A DNA stretch of 33,893 bases from an uncultured Collinsella sp. (GCA_900540985.1 UQIC01000021.1:1-33893); one strand, 5' to 3'; shown: positions 14,765 through 22,974, counted from the stretch's first letter. A program made the numbers and translations. Notes: a model not told the origin generated them from the sequence alone.

Positions 14765-14790
14765 CCCGGCTCCTTTCATCGGGCTTTTTG
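14765..14790 (+). terminator. Orphan plus-strand terminator
   Basis: GCCCG...CGGGC followed by TTTTT (about 14764-14790) is terminator-like on the plus strand, but no plus-strand gene ends here. It may be a relic, or a fold that presents the RBS of the minus-strand small frame. Confidence 0.4.
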
Positions 14791-14926
14791 CTGATGTTAA
14801 AGCGGTGCCGTGACGGCTCGATTTCTGCTGCGTTACGATACGTTCTCGATTGCGATTCCACGATGTTTCGGCTGCGTGACCATTGTGTTTCGCCTTGCCG
14901 GGGCGCTGATGGCGAAGGGAGGGGCC

Positions 14927-16117
14927 GTGCAATACCGCGTTGACCCCAAAAGTGGTAACCGAATATCCGCTCTGGGTCTGGGCTGCATGAGGTTTCCCGG
15001 TGCGCCGGGACACCCCGATGCGAAGACGGCCGATGCCATCATCTCCCGTGCGGTGGAGCAGGGGATTAATTATCTGGACACGGCCTATCTCTATCCCGGC
15101 AACGAGGCTTGCGTGGGCGCTTCGCTTGAACGCCTGGGCTTGCGCGACCAGGTTTTGCTCGCAACCAAGCTGCCGCATGCTTCGTGCAAATGCGCGGAGG
15201 ATTTCGATCGGTTTTTCGACGAGCAGCTGCGCCGCCTGCAGACCGACCATATCGACTATTACCTTATGCACAACATTACCTCGCCTGCGCAGTGGGAGCG
15301 CGTGGTGGCGCTGGGCATCGAGGACTGGATCGCGCAGCAAAAGGCTGCAGGGCGTATTCGTCAGATAGGCTTTTCGTACCACGGCAGCGCGGCGGACTTC
15401 CTTACGATGCTCGATGCGTATGAGTGGGACTTTTGCCAGATCCAGTACAACTACGCTGGAGAGCGATATCAGGCGGGAACGGCGGGGCTCATGGCCGCCG
15501 CCGAGCGAGGTCTCGCGGTGTTTGTGATGGAGCCGCTTTTGGGCGGACGCTTGGCAGGCAAATTGCCTCCGCGGGCGCGCGCTGTTCTCGATGGTGCATG
15601 CGATCGGCATTTGCATGCGCCTGCCGCTTGGGGGCTCTCGTGGGTGTGGAATCATCCCCAGGTGACCATGTTGCTTTCGGGTATGACCGATACCGCGCAG
15701 GTGGACGAGAATTCGTCACTGGCAGACCTTGCGTTGCCGAATTCGATGACTGCCAACCAGCTCGACACGATTGCGCGCGTGCTGATGGAGTTTGAGAAAT
15801 CGAACCGTGTGCCCTGCACGGGATGCGGCTACTGCATGCCATGTCCCAAGGGTATCAACATTCCCGGCTGCTTTGCCGCCTACAACGCGAGCTATGCGCA
15901 CAGCTGGTTTACGGGTCTATCGCAGTACTTTACGGCGAGTGCGGTGCGCACGAGCGAGCCCAAGCTCGTGAGCAATTGCGTCAAGTGCGGCAAATGCGCA
16001 CGCCACTGCCCGCAGCATATCGATATCCCCGAGCGTCTCGATGACGTGCGCCGACGCTTCCAGCCGGGCCCCGTAACGGCCATGCTTAAAGTCTTCGGCA
16101 AAACACGCTCCTCATGA
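14927..16117 (+). CDS. Aldo/keto reductase with C-terminal 4Fe-4S domain
   Basis: This 396-aa protein is a fusion typical of anaerobes. The N-terminal aldo/keto reductase barrel shows GLGCMRFP, the active-site Asp51 and Tyr54 in DTAYLYPG, and Lys81 in LLATKLP. The C-terminus carries two ferredoxin-like cysteine sets: C297-x2-C-x2-C-x2-C306 and C351-x2-C-x2-C-x3-C361. It probably couples carbonyl reduction to ferredoxin- or Fe-S-mediated electron flow. The GTG at 14927 is chosen because GGGAGG lies 4 nt upstream and family members begin MQYR. The stop codon overlaps the first bases of the hairpin repeat at 16114. Confidence 0.9.
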   Translation: MQYRVDPKSGNRISALGLGCMRFPGAPGHPDAKTADAIISRAVEQGINYLDTAYLYPGNEACVGASLERLGLRDQVLLATKLPHASCKCAEDFDRFFDEQLRRLQTDHIDYYLMHNITSPAQWERVVALGIEDWIAQQKAAGRIRQIGFSYHGSAADFLTMLDAYEWDFCQIQYNYAGERYQAGTAGLMAAAERGLAVFVMEPLLGGRLAGKLPPRARAVLDGACDRHLHAPAAWGLSWVWNHPQVTMLLSGMTDTAQVDENSSLADLALPNSMTANQLDTIARVLMEFEKSNRVPCTGCGYCMPCPKGINIPGCFAAYNASYAHSWFTGLSQYFTASAVRTSEPKLVSNCVKCGKCARHCPQHIDIPERLDDVRRRFQPGPVTAMLKVFGKTRSS

Positions 16118-16198
16118 CCCTTTTATAACTTGCGGTGGAATAGTTCCTGTTTGCGGCAGAATAGGGGCCAAACAGGAACTATTTCACCGCAACTGATG
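16114..16198 (+). repeat. 85-bp hairpin repeat, copy A
   Basis: The unit begins ATGnCCCTTTTATAAC and ends CACCGCAACTGATG. 16130-16153 pairs with 16169-16192 (24 bp, one G:U) around a 15-nt loop. The outer arm sequences match copy B (17296-17380), while four consecutive inner pairs differ and are all compensated. It lies directly before the RBS (GGGAGG, about 16198-16203) of the next gene. Confidence 0.9.
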
Positions 16199-16208
16199 GG
16201 AGGCTATC

Positions 16209-17228
16209 GTGGGTGACCGAGGTTTACGTAATGATTCGCGTGAGGTTCGTTGGGGCATTTTGGGTGCCGGGCACATTTCTCATCGATTTGCTTCGTCGCT
16301 CAAGAAGGTCGACGGGGCACGGCTGGTGGCTGCGGCCGGCCGCACTCCTGCACATGTCGAGGAATTTTGCCGAGCGTTTTCGATCGATGCTGCGCATGGC
16401 CATGCCTCGGTCGACGATAACGGCGATGCGGCTTATGACGCGCTGATTGCCGACCCCGATGTCGACGCAATCTACTTGGCTCTTCCGCATGGCATGCATG
16501 CGCGTTGGGCCTGTCGCGCGCTGCGCGCCGGAAAGGCCGTGCTGTGCGAAAAGCCGGCCGTTTTGAGTGAGGAAGAGGCTCTCTCGATTGCCTCCACCTC
16601 TCGTGAGCGCGGCGTGCTGTTTATGGAGGCGATGAAGAATCGGTTTTGCCCGATGCGCACTCGCGTGAAGGACTTGCTTGCGTCGGGTGAGCTTGGCCGT
16701 ATTGTCTCGATTGAAAGCGTGCAAAAGCTCGATTACGGCGAGCCTCCTTCGGGCTATCTGCTTGATTCGTTGCAGGGCGGCTGTCTATATGACATGGGCT
16801 GCTATGCGGTCGGTTGGTTTGAGGATTTGCTCGCGGGCGCGTGCGAGGTTTCATCCCGTGAAGTTCGCTGGCGTGGCGTATCAGGCGGCCGCGTCGATTG
16901 GGCCGACGAGATCCGTATGAGCGTCGGCGGTATACCCATTCATATGGTGTGCGACGGCAAAGCAACATATGAAAGCCGCTTAACGATTGCCTGTGAGCGA
17001 GGCTCGTTGGAAATCGAGCGTCTCCATCGTCCCGAGCTCGCCCATGTGAAGTATTCCGACGGTCGAGTACTCGAAATCGATGCACCATTTGAAGTCGATG
17101 ATTTTTACGGCGAAATCCAGCATGCGACGCAGCTCATTCAGGCGGGGAAACTCGAGAGTCCCGTCATGCCCCTTGCCGCCACGCAGCGCTGTGCACACAT
17201 CATCGATGCGATTCGTCTAGCCCTCTAG
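16209..17228 (+). CDS. Gfo/Idh/MocA-family oxidoreductase
   Basis: This 339-aa protein starts at GTG 16209 behind a GGGAGG RBS that follows the hairpin repeat. The Rossmann motif WGILGAGHISHRFA is intact and the family motif CEKPAVLSEEEAL follows near residue 115. The remainder is the usual substrate domain with GGCLYDMGCYAVG. It is closest in style to dihydrodiol/xylose-dehydrogenase-like members. The substrate is unknown. Confidence 0.9.
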   Translation: MGDRGLRNDSREVRWGILGAGHISHRFASSLKKVDGARLVAAAGRTPAHVEEFCRAFSIDAAHGHASVDDNGDAAYDALIADPDVDAIYLALPHGMHARWACRALRAGKAVLCEKPAVLSEEEALSIASTSRERGVLFMEAMKNRFCPMRTRVKDLLASGELGRIVSIESVQKLDYGEPPSGYLLDSLQGGCLYDMGCYAVGWFEDLLAGACEVSSREVRWRGVSGGRVDWADEIRMSVGGIPIHMVCDGKATYESRLTIACERGSLEIERLHRPELAHVKYSDGRVLEIDAPFEVDDFYGEIQHATQLIQAGKLESPVMPLAATQRCAHIIDAIRLAL

Positions 17229-17295
17229 GACTTGGCGCTGACGCGTAGGGGATCATGACGCCGGCGCCCGTGGTGCTTGGCGGCCCACATCTCTG

Positions 17296-17380
17296 ATGCC
17301 CCTTTTATAACTTGCGGTGGAATACGGTCTGTTTGCGCCAAAATAAGGCACCAATAGACCGTATTTCACCGCAACTGATG
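17296..17380 (+). repeat. 85-bp hairpin repeat, copy B
   Basis: Same length and flanks as copy A. 17312-17335 pairs with 17351-17374 (24 positions, one mismatch and two G:U). The four inner pairs 17325-17328/17358-17361 differ from copy A at both partners. It sits just before the RBS of the endonuclease IV gene. Confidence 0.9.
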
Positions 17381-17394
17381 AGGGGGAGTTGGAG

Positions 17395-18261
17395 ATGCTG
17401 ACGATCGGGTGTCATCTTTCGACGACGAAGGGCTATCGGGCGATGGGGGAGACGGCGCTGTCCATTGGCGCCAATACCTTTGCATTCTTTACGCGCAACC
17501 CGCGCGGTGGCAAGGCAAAAGACCTTGACATGGATGACGTGGCGGCTCTGCGCGAGCTTATGGCGCAAAACGACTTTGGACCGCTGGTGGCGCATGCCCC
17601 GTATACCTATAACCCCTGCTCCGCTAAGGAGCGGGCGCGAGAGTTTGCCTTGGAGGCTATGGCGGAAGATTTGCAGCGTCTGGAAGCACTGCCCGGCAAC
17701 TACTACAATTTTCACCCCGGTGCGCATGTGGGACAGGGGGCAGACGCCGGCATTCAGATGATTGTCGACACGCTGTGCCAGGTGATGTTTGAGGGACAGC
17801 AGACGACGGTATTGCTCGAGACCATGGCGGGCAAGGGCACCGAGGTGGGCCGTAGCTTTGAAGAACTGGCGTGCATTATCAAGGGCGTTGCCGCCAAGTG
17901 CCCAGAGCTGTCCGATAAGCTGGGCGTTTGTTTGGACACCTGCCATGTGAGCGATGCCGGCTACGACATCATCCATGATCTGGACGGCGTACTCGACGAG
18001 TTCGACCGCGTGGTGGGTATCGATCGTCTGCATGCCGTACACATCAACGATTCGAAGAACCCTTGTGGCGCCTATAAAGATCGTCACGAGTGCATCGGCA
18101 AGGGATACCTTGGCAGCGAGGAATTTGGTGGCGGTATGCAGGTTATGCAGAATATTGTATCGAATGGCCGCTTGCGCGCATTGCCATTCATTTTGGAGAC
18201 ACCGAACGAACTTGCAGGTTATGCGGCTGAAATCAAACTGTTAAGGTCATTGCAGCAGTAA
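17395..18261 (+). CDS. nfo: Deoxyribonuclease IV (AP endonuclease)
   Basis: This 288-aa TIM-barrel enzyme cuts DNA 5' to abasic sites in base-excision repair. Zinc-ligand motifs are visible: GCHLSTTKGY, VAHAPYTYN, NFHPGAHVG, LLETMAGKG, CLDTCHVSDAG, HINDSKN, DRHECIGKG and FILETPN. The length is typical. The ATG at 17395 has GGGGGAG 7 nt upstream; a TTG at 17389 is too close to it. It follows hairpin repeat copy B. Confidence 0.95.
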   Translation: MLTIGCHLSTTKGYRAMGETALSIGANTFAFFTRNPRGGKAKDLDMDDVAALRELMAQNDFGPLVAHAPYTYNPCSAKERAREFALEAMAEDLQRLEALPGNYYNFHPGAHVGQGADAGIQMIVDTLCQVMFEGQQTTVLLETMAGKGTEVGRSFEELACIIKGVAAKCPELSDKLGVCLDTCHVSDAGYDIIHDLDGVLDEFDRVVGIDRLHAVHINDSKNPCGAYKDRHECIGKGYLGSEEFGGGMQVMQNIVSNGRLRALPFILETPNELAGYAAEIKLLRSLQQ

Positions 18262-18322
18262 TGGCTGCCATAAAGTGGGACGCTCCATTCACGTTATGGG
18301 TTTGTTTCAATCAGTTTTCTAA

Positions 18323-18351
18323 TTGCAGATTCTTCCAAGCGGGTGCATAAT
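18323..18351 (+). promoter_or_regulatory. Promoter of the amino-acid ABC operon
   Basis: TTGCAG (18323-18328), 17-bp spacer, CATAAT (18346-18351), about 57 bp before the ATG. Confidence 0.6.
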
Positions 18352-18408
18352 AACCCTCAGTTTTTGCAGACCTCTGAATCACGTGGGGTCATTGGAAGGA
18401 GACTGATT

Positions 18409-19269
18409 ATGAAGCTGAAGAAGCTTGGCGCATTTGCCGCCACGGGTGCTATGGCGCTCGCCCTCGCTCTGACGGGCTGCGGCTCGTCCAACGCCACCTC
18501 TGGTTCTAATGCCGGTTCCAGCAGCTCTGACGACGCTAAGGTCGAGAAGGTCGACGGCTCCAAGGAGTACGCGCTCGTCAAGGACGGTACGCTGACCGTC
18601 GGCACCTCTGCCGAGTACGCTCCGTTTGAGTACAAGGATGACAACGGCGATTATCAGGGCTTTGACCTTGAACTCATCAAGGCTATCGGCGACAAGCTGG
18701 GCCTGGATGTCGAGTATGTCAACAATGACTTCGACACGCTGGTTCCGGGCGTCGCTTCGGGCGCCAAGTATGACGTCTCCATCGCGGCTATCACCGACAC
18801 GCCCGAGCGTGAGAAGGAAGTTACTTTCTCCGATTCCTACTACATGGACGATCAGGCTATCGTGACCAAGGTCGATAACACCGACATCACGGCCGACAAC
18901 TACAGCGAGAAGCTCAACAACGCCGATGCTACCATCATCGTCCAGTCTGGCTCGACCGCCGAGTCCTTTGCCCAGGAGAACTTCCCCAAGGCCAAGATTG
19001 TCCCCTACAAGGACGCCACCGAGTGCTTCAGCGCCCTGCAGTCCGATAAGGGCGACGCCGTAGTCACCAACCGCTCCGTTGCCAGCCAGCTGACCGCCGA
19101 GCAGTTCAACACCTGCCAGACCATTAAGCAGATCAGCACCGGCGAGGAGTACGCCATCGCCATCAACCAGGGCAACACCAAGCTCAAGGACGACATCAAC
19201 CAGGCCATCAAGGACCTGACCGACGACGGTACCGTTGACGCCCTCATGGCTAAGTACAACATCAAGTAA
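18409..19269 (+). CDS. Amino-acid ABC transporter substrate-binding lipoprotein
   Basis: This 286-aa protein has a lipoprotein signal (basic start, hydrophobic helix, lipobox LTGC with Cys24) and a Ser/Asn-rich linker. The family-3 solute-binding fold follows, with LTVGTSAEYAPFEY, FDLELIKAIGDKLG and DVSIAAITDTPERE. Such proteins bind polar amino acids outside the membrane and hand them to the permease encoded next. The exact amino acid cannot be read. The ATG at 18409 follows an AAGGAG RBS. It is separated from the permease by a partial terminator, a usual way to make excess binding protein. Confidence 0.93.
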   Translation: MKLKKLGAFAATGAMALALALTGCGSSNATSGSNAGSSSSDDAKVEKVDGSKEYALVKDGTLTVGTSAEYAPFEYKDDNGDYQGFDLELIKAIGDKLGLDVEYVNNDFDTLVPGVASGAKYDVSIAAITDTPEREKEVTFSDSYYMDDQAIVTKVDNTDITADNYSEKLNNADATIIVQSGSTAESFAQENFPKAKIVPYKDATECFSALQSDKGDAVVTNRSVASQLTAEQFNTCQTIKQISTGEEYAIAINQGNTKLKDDINQAIKDLTDDGTVDALMAKYNIK

Positions 19270-19291
19270 AATAGCTACTTGATTGCTCGCG

Positions 19292-19323
19292 GGCCCTTTC
19301 CGCTTTGGCGGAGAGGGCCTTTG
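19292..19323 (+). terminator. Intra-operon attenuating hairpin
   Basis: A 12-bp stem (19292-19303 with 19308-19319, one G:U) with a TTTG loop is followed by only a short T stretch. Partial read-through into the permease gene is expected. Confidence 0.7.
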
Positions 19324-19387
19324 CGCTTCTCTTGACGGAGAGCATTTCCGTCTCGTTTTGCCGGCAACTTCTACGATAGGAGCCACC

Positions 19388-20749
19388 TTGTCTCGACTGA
19401 ACAAAGGGGCTGCGGAGCAGCGTTTTCCACTGCCCGCCTTACTCCAAAAGCTAGTCTGCGTCATGGCCGTGGCGCTCGCGCTGGTGTGTGTGGGGACATA
19501 TGCGCCCACGACCGCCCAGGCGCTTGAGACCGCAAAGATTACCGCCCGACCCAACACCGGTTCGGGCAGCGCTGTGGTCGGCGGTACCGAGACGCGCATT
19601 ACCTGGGAGGTCCAGGCCGATGCCGATGAGGAGCTGAGCGGTCTTTCGCTGACGTTTGTCGACGGCACGACGTTTGGTACCGATGACACGCGATTGACGA
19701 TGCTCTCGGGCGAGGACCTCATGGATCGTACGCCCATGAAACCCACGTGCAAGGCTGACGGCCAGACGCTCAAGATTGACTTTGGCGAGACGGCGCCTGC
19801 CGGCGGCTTTTTCCGTGTCGAGGTTTACGGCGTGACCTTCCCCGTCGAGGGCGGCGATGAGGCCTTTAGCGGCACCTACACTTTGGCCGATGGCTCGACC
19901 AAGAAGATCTCCAAGATTCCGTCGGTGGAGATCAAGGGCGTGACGGCCTTCGATAACTTCCTGGCCGACCTTAAAGAGCGGCCGTGGGTCGAGGCTTGGA
20001 ACTCCAATATGTTCCTGCGCCTGTTCTTGAACCCGGTCATTTTGGTCCAAAGCCTGCCGATCGTCTTTAAGGGCTTCCTTATGTCGCTCTCGATCGTGCT
20101 TGTGGCGTTTCCGCTGGCAATTCCCTTCGGTTTCGCCCTATCGCTCATGCGCATTTCCAAGTCGCGCATCCTTCGTTGCCTTGCCGGCATCTATGTGAAT
20201 ATCATCCGTGGTACGCCGGCGTTCCTGCAGATTTATATCGCGTTCTTCGGTCTGCCGTTGGCCGGCGTCAAGGTGGACGACTATGTCTTGGGCGTTATCG
20301 TCATGGCCATGAACTCGTCTGCGTACCTGTGTGAGATCTTCCGTGCCGGTATTCAATCGATCCCCAAGGGCCAAAACGAGGCTGCTCGCTCTCTGGGCAT
20401 GAATGCCTTCCAGACGCTGCTCTACGTTATGATTCCGCAGACATTCCGCAATGTTTTGCCTACGCTGACCAGCGAGTTTATCTTGCTTTACAAGGATACG
20501 TCGCTGCTTGCCGCCGTGGGTGTGGTCGAGATCGTCATGAACGCCCGTACCATCGTGGCCACGACGGGCTCCATCACGCCGTATGTGGTTGCCGCCCTGT
20601 TCTATCTGGTCATCACCCTGCCGCTCGCTCGCTTGGTGAGCGGTCTTGAGGCGAGGCTTTTGGGCACGGCCGAGACCAAGAAGAAGCGTCCCGCCAAGAG
20701 CGCCGGACAGGTTGTCGCGACGCCCGCCGATCACATCGCCGGTCTGTAA
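19388..20749 (+). CDS. Amino-acid ABC permease fused to an N-terminal extracytoplasmic domain
   Basis: This 453-aa protein is about twice a usual HisM/GlnP-type permease. TTG 19388 is the start, with AGGAG 5 nt upstream. Residues about 18-38 are a signal-anchor helix, then about 150 residues of soluble beta-rich sequence (WEVQADADEELSG, LTFVDGTTFG, FFRVEVYGVTF). From about residue 215 the permease follows, with NIIRGTPAFLQIY and the ABC-contact EAARSLGMNAFQTLLYVMIPQ. The extra domain would face outside the membrane and may bind substrate or the binding protein (inference). It is followed 12 bp later by the ATPase gene. Confidence 0.9.
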   Translation: MSRLNKGAAEQRFPLPALLQKLVCVMAVALALVCVGTYAPTTAQALETAKITARPNTGSGSAVVGGTETRITWEVQADADEELSGLSLTFVDGTTFGTDDTRLTMLSGEDLMDRTPMKPTCKADGQTLKIDFGETAPAGGFFRVEVYGVTFPVEGGDEAFSGTYTLADGSTKKISKIPSVEIKGVTAFDNFLADLKERPWVEAWNSNMFLRLFLNPVILVQSLPIVFKGFLMSLSIVLVAFPLAIPFGFALSLMRISKSRILRCLAGIYVNIIRGTPAFLQIYIAFFGLPLAGVKVDDYVLGVIVMAMNSSAYLCEIFRAGIQSIPKGQNEAARSLGMNAFQTLLYVMIPQTFRNVLPTLTSEFILLYKDTSLLAAVGVVEIVMNARTIVATTGSITPYVVAALFYLVITLPLARLVSGLEARLLGTAETKKKRPAKSAGQVVATPADHIAGL

Positions 20750-20761
20750 GGAGGTCCTATC

Positions 20762-21514
20762 ATGAGCGAAACCAATAACTCGAACGAGGTCGTCGTCAGC
20801 ATCAAGAACCTCCAGAAGGCCTTTGGCGACAACGTGGTCCTGCGCGATATCGATCTGGATGTGCACAAGGGTGAGGTCGTTGTGGTCTTGGGCCCCTCGG
20901 GCTCGGGCAAGTCGACGATGCTTCGCTGCATCAATCGTCTGGAGCATCCCACGAGTGGCTCGATTATCGTTGAGGGCGTGGATGTGTGCGCCAAGGGTGT
21001 CGACCTCAACAAAGTGCGTACGCATCTGGGTATGGTGTTCCAGCAGTTCAATTTGTTCCCGCACCTGTCGGTCAAAAAGAACGTCATGCTTGCGCAACAA
21101 AAGGTGCTCAAGCGCAGCAAGGAAGAGGCCGAGAAGATCGCCGTCGAGGAGCTGACCAAGGTCGGTCTTGCCGAGCGCATCGATTTTATGCCGAGTCAGC
21201 TTTCGGGCGGCCAGCAGCAGCGCGTTGCCATCGCCCGCGCCCTGTCGATGAACCCGCACGTCATGCTCTTTGACGAGGCCACCTCGGCGCTCGACCCTGA
21301 GCTCGTGCGCGACGTCCTGGGCGTCATGCGCGACCTGGCGCACGACGGTATGACCATGATCGTCGTGACGCACGAGATGGGCTTTGCCCGCGATGTCGCC
21401 GACCGCGTCGTCTTTATGGACGGAGGCGTCATTGTGGAAGAGGGTACGCCGAGCGAGGTCTTCGACCATCCTAAGAGCGAGCGCACCAAGGCGTTCTTGG
21501 GCAATATCTCGTAG
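20762..21514 (+). CDS. Amino-acid ABC transporter ATP-binding protein
   Basis: This 250-aa ATPase energises the importer encoded upstream. Walker A GPSGSGKST (44-52), Q-loop FQQFNLFPHLSV, signature LSGGQQQRVAIARAL, Walker B VMLFDEATSALDPE and switch His in VVTHEMGFA are all present. It resembles the GlnQ/HisP polar-amino-acid group. The ATG at 20762 has a strong AAGGAGG RBS that overlaps the permease stop region. Confidence 0.96.
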   Translation: MSETNNSNEVVVSIKNLQKAFGDNVVLRDIDLDVHKGEVVVVLGPSGSGKSTMLRCINRLEHPTSGSIIVEGVDVCAKGVDLNKVRTHLGMVFQQFNLFPHLSVKKNVMLAQQKVLKRSKEEAEKIAVEELTKVGLAERIDFMPSQLSGGQQQRVAIARALSMNPHVMLFDEATSALDPELVRDVLGVMRDLAHDGMTMIVVTHEMGFARDVADRVVFMDGGVIVEEGTPSEVFDHPKSERTKAFLGNIS

Positions 21515-21534
21515 CCGGTTGATGTAACTGCCGT

Positions 21535-21580
21535 TACAAAAGAGCGGGGCTGGACTTGAATCCAGTCCCGCTCTTTTGTA
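21535..21580. terminator. Bidirectional terminator between ABC operon and flavodoxin
   Basis: A 19-20-bp stem (21535-21554 with 21561-21580, one G:U) with A-rich left and T-rich right arms lies between convergent genes. Confidence 0.9.
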
Positions 21581-21629
21581 GGGATGGGGATGTGCTTTGA
21601 TGCAGGCTCTTTTGGAGGCCCTGGGTTCG

Positions 21630-22049
21630 TTACGCGAGCTCGGCTCCGAGGGCCTTGCAAGCGGTCTCGCCCTCGTCGTCGGGCGCGTCGTAGCAGATGT
21701 TGGATTCCACGACGTTGACGCCGGCCTCGTCGGCGTCGGCCTTCCAGTTGTCCATCCACTCGCCCTCGGCCCACGAATAGGAGCCAAAGAGGACGACCTT
21801 CTTGTCGCCGAGAGCCTCCTTGACCTCGTCCCACATCGGCTGGAACTCATCGTACTCGAGTTCCTCGGAGCCCATGGCTGGGCAGCCGAAGGCGAAGGCA
21901 TCATATTCGGCGGCCTTGTCGACAGAGAAGTCGGCGCAGGGGATGACCTCAGTCTCGGCGCCCGCGGACGTGGCGCCTTCGGCGACGAGGTTTGCCATGG
22001 CCTCGGTGTTGCCCGTGCCGCTCCAGTAGACGACGGCGATCTTGCTCAT
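21630..22049 (-). CDS. Flavodoxin
   Basis: This 139-aa protein is a short-chain flavodoxin. The FMN phosphate loop SGTGNTEAM (10-18) is exact; the later FGSYSWAEGEW segment and acidic surface are typical. It replaces ferredoxin as a low-potential electron carrier, usually when iron is short. It lies 46 bp downstream of a DUF3793 gene on the same strand, probably one transcript. The ATG at 22049 has a GAAAGGA RBS. Confidence 0.95.
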   Translation of the reverse strand: MSKIAVVYWSGTGNTEAMANLVAEGATSAGAETEVIPCADFSVDKAAEYDAFAFGCPAMGSEELEYDEFQPMWDEVKEALGDKKVVLFGSYSWAEGEWMDNWKADADEAGVNVVESNICYDAPDDEGETACKALGAELA

Positions 22050-22095
22050 GTTGAGTCCTTTCAGTTGTGCGGCAGGTTGCCGCGGCTTCTATGTT

Positions 22096-22800
22096 CTATC
22101 GGGTTGCCTGGGCAAGTTGCGCCAAGCTGCAGCCCTGCTGATAGACAAAGGTGAGGTATTGAGTGCAAGCGCGGTAGGCGTCAAACATCGCAAGCGCTTG
22201 CTCGACATTCGTGTAGACCTTCCAAGCTCCAAAGACCTTGTAGTTCTCGCCGCGCTGGACGATAAACTCGTGCACGTCGTCGTAGGGATATCCGAGGAAG
22301 TAGCCTATTTCGTGTGGGAACTCACAGGTGCAGTCGTTGCTGCAGCTAGCTTGCTGGGGTAGTGCGCATCGAGTCTGGCTACAGGCGCATTCCGCGACGT
22401 TATTGCTCGCGAGCGTGATGCGTGATGCCAAATGCACGAGGCATGACGAAAGGTCTCTTGTGTCGTAGCCTTCCGAGGCGAGCGCCGTTTGGGCGCGAGG
22501 GTCTGCGAAATAGGTGGTGAGGCTTTTGGCTCGGTACATATACACGAGCGCTCCGCAGGGCCGCCAGACCAAAACACTCAGGTGGATACCGAACGGGTCA
22601 AGCTCGCGATTGCACTGGGCGATAACGTTGAGCAGGCGTGCTCGGCGTTCTGCGATGGTTTCGGTTGCGGTCGAGCCGTCCCCGTGGGCGTAGGCGCCTG
22701 GATAGGTAAAGAGCGATGCCGGCTTGATGCCCGCGAGCGTGGGAGAGCAGTTGCGCACGACTGCTGCCTGAAACGTTGGGATGTCTATGGTTCGAGTCAC
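22096..22800 (-). CDS. DUF3793 family protein
   Basis: This 234-aa protein shows the DUF3793 C-terminal signature CEFPHEIGYFLGYPYDDVHEFI and GENYKVFGAWKVYTN. Members are found next to flavodoxins and iron transport genes in anaerobes, and their function is unknown. It has a Cys-rich stretch (seven Cys between about 138 and 160, CACSQTRCALPQQASCSNDC) that could bind metal. The start is GTG 22800 behind AAGGAG. The flavodoxin gene follows. Confidence 0.85.
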   Translation of the reverse strand: MTRTIDIPTFQAAVVRNCSPTLAGIKPASLFTYPGAYAHGDGSTATETIAERRARLLNVIAQCNRELDPFGIHLSVLVWRPCGALVYMYRAKSLTTYFADPRAQTALASEGYDTRDLSSCLVHLASRITLASNNVAECACSQTRCALPQQASCSNDCTCEFPHEIGYFLGYPYDDVHEFIVQRGENYKVFGAWKVYTNVEQALAMFDAYRACTQYLTFVYQQGCSLAQLAQATR

Positions 22801-22823
22801 GGCGCTCCTTACGGATCTAAACT

Positions 22824-22832
22824 GTTAGCCTA
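22824..22832 (-). promoter_or_regulatory. Possible DtxR/IdeR-type half-site
   Basis: Minus-strand TAGGCTAAC between the -10 and the DUF3793 start matches the right half of the actinobacterial iron box. A single half-site is weak evidence; the iron-sparing flavodoxin context makes it worth noting. Confidence 0.25.
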
Positions 22833-22838
22833 GGAAAA

Positions 22839-22866
22839 CTTATACACGAAAGTAAGCCATGGTCAA
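22839..22866 (-). promoter_or_regulatory. Promoter of the DUF3793-flavodoxin transcript
   Basis: Minus strand: TTGACC (22861-22866), 16-bp spacer, TATAAG (22839-22844). Confidence 0.65.
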
Positions 22867-22892
22867 CAAAAAAGTTTGAAGCGGGAAACTAA

Positions 22893-22923
22893 TTGACCGA
22901 ACGGACATGATTTTGGGTTAAGA
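22893..22923 (+). promoter_or_regulatory. Promoter of the HMA-protein gene
   Basis: TTGACC (22893-22898) with GTTAAG/TTAAGA near 22917-22923 (18-19-bp spacing), immediately followed by the palindromic operator-like site. Confidence 0.5.
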
Positions 22924-22928
22924 TGGAG

Positions 22929-22945
22929 ACACCCCATGGGGGTAT
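22929..22945 (+). promoter_or_regulatory. CsoR-like operator
   Basis: ACACCCCATGGGGGTAT is a G/C-tract palindrome with the layout of CsoR/RcnR operators. It overlaps the expected start of transcription of the metal-chaperone gene, where a repressor would block it. No csoR gene lies in the window. Confidence 0.55.
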
Positions 22946-22974
22946 CTAGATAGTGCTACTTGAAAGGGGAACGC

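Noticed and set aside
14360..15655. Minus-strand open frame opposite the Fe-S aldo/keto reductase
   Set aside because: Arg/His/Pro-rich translation with no family features; covers several genes and a terminator.
17229..17294. 21-codon minus-strand frame after the second Gfo/Idh/MocA gene
   Set aside because: No proper RBS, Arg/His-rich, and too short to separate from chance.
20138..21904. Minus-strand open frame of 588 codons across the ABC permease and ATPase genes
   Set aside because: Spans well-supported plus-strand genes and a bidirectional terminator; no RBS or motif.
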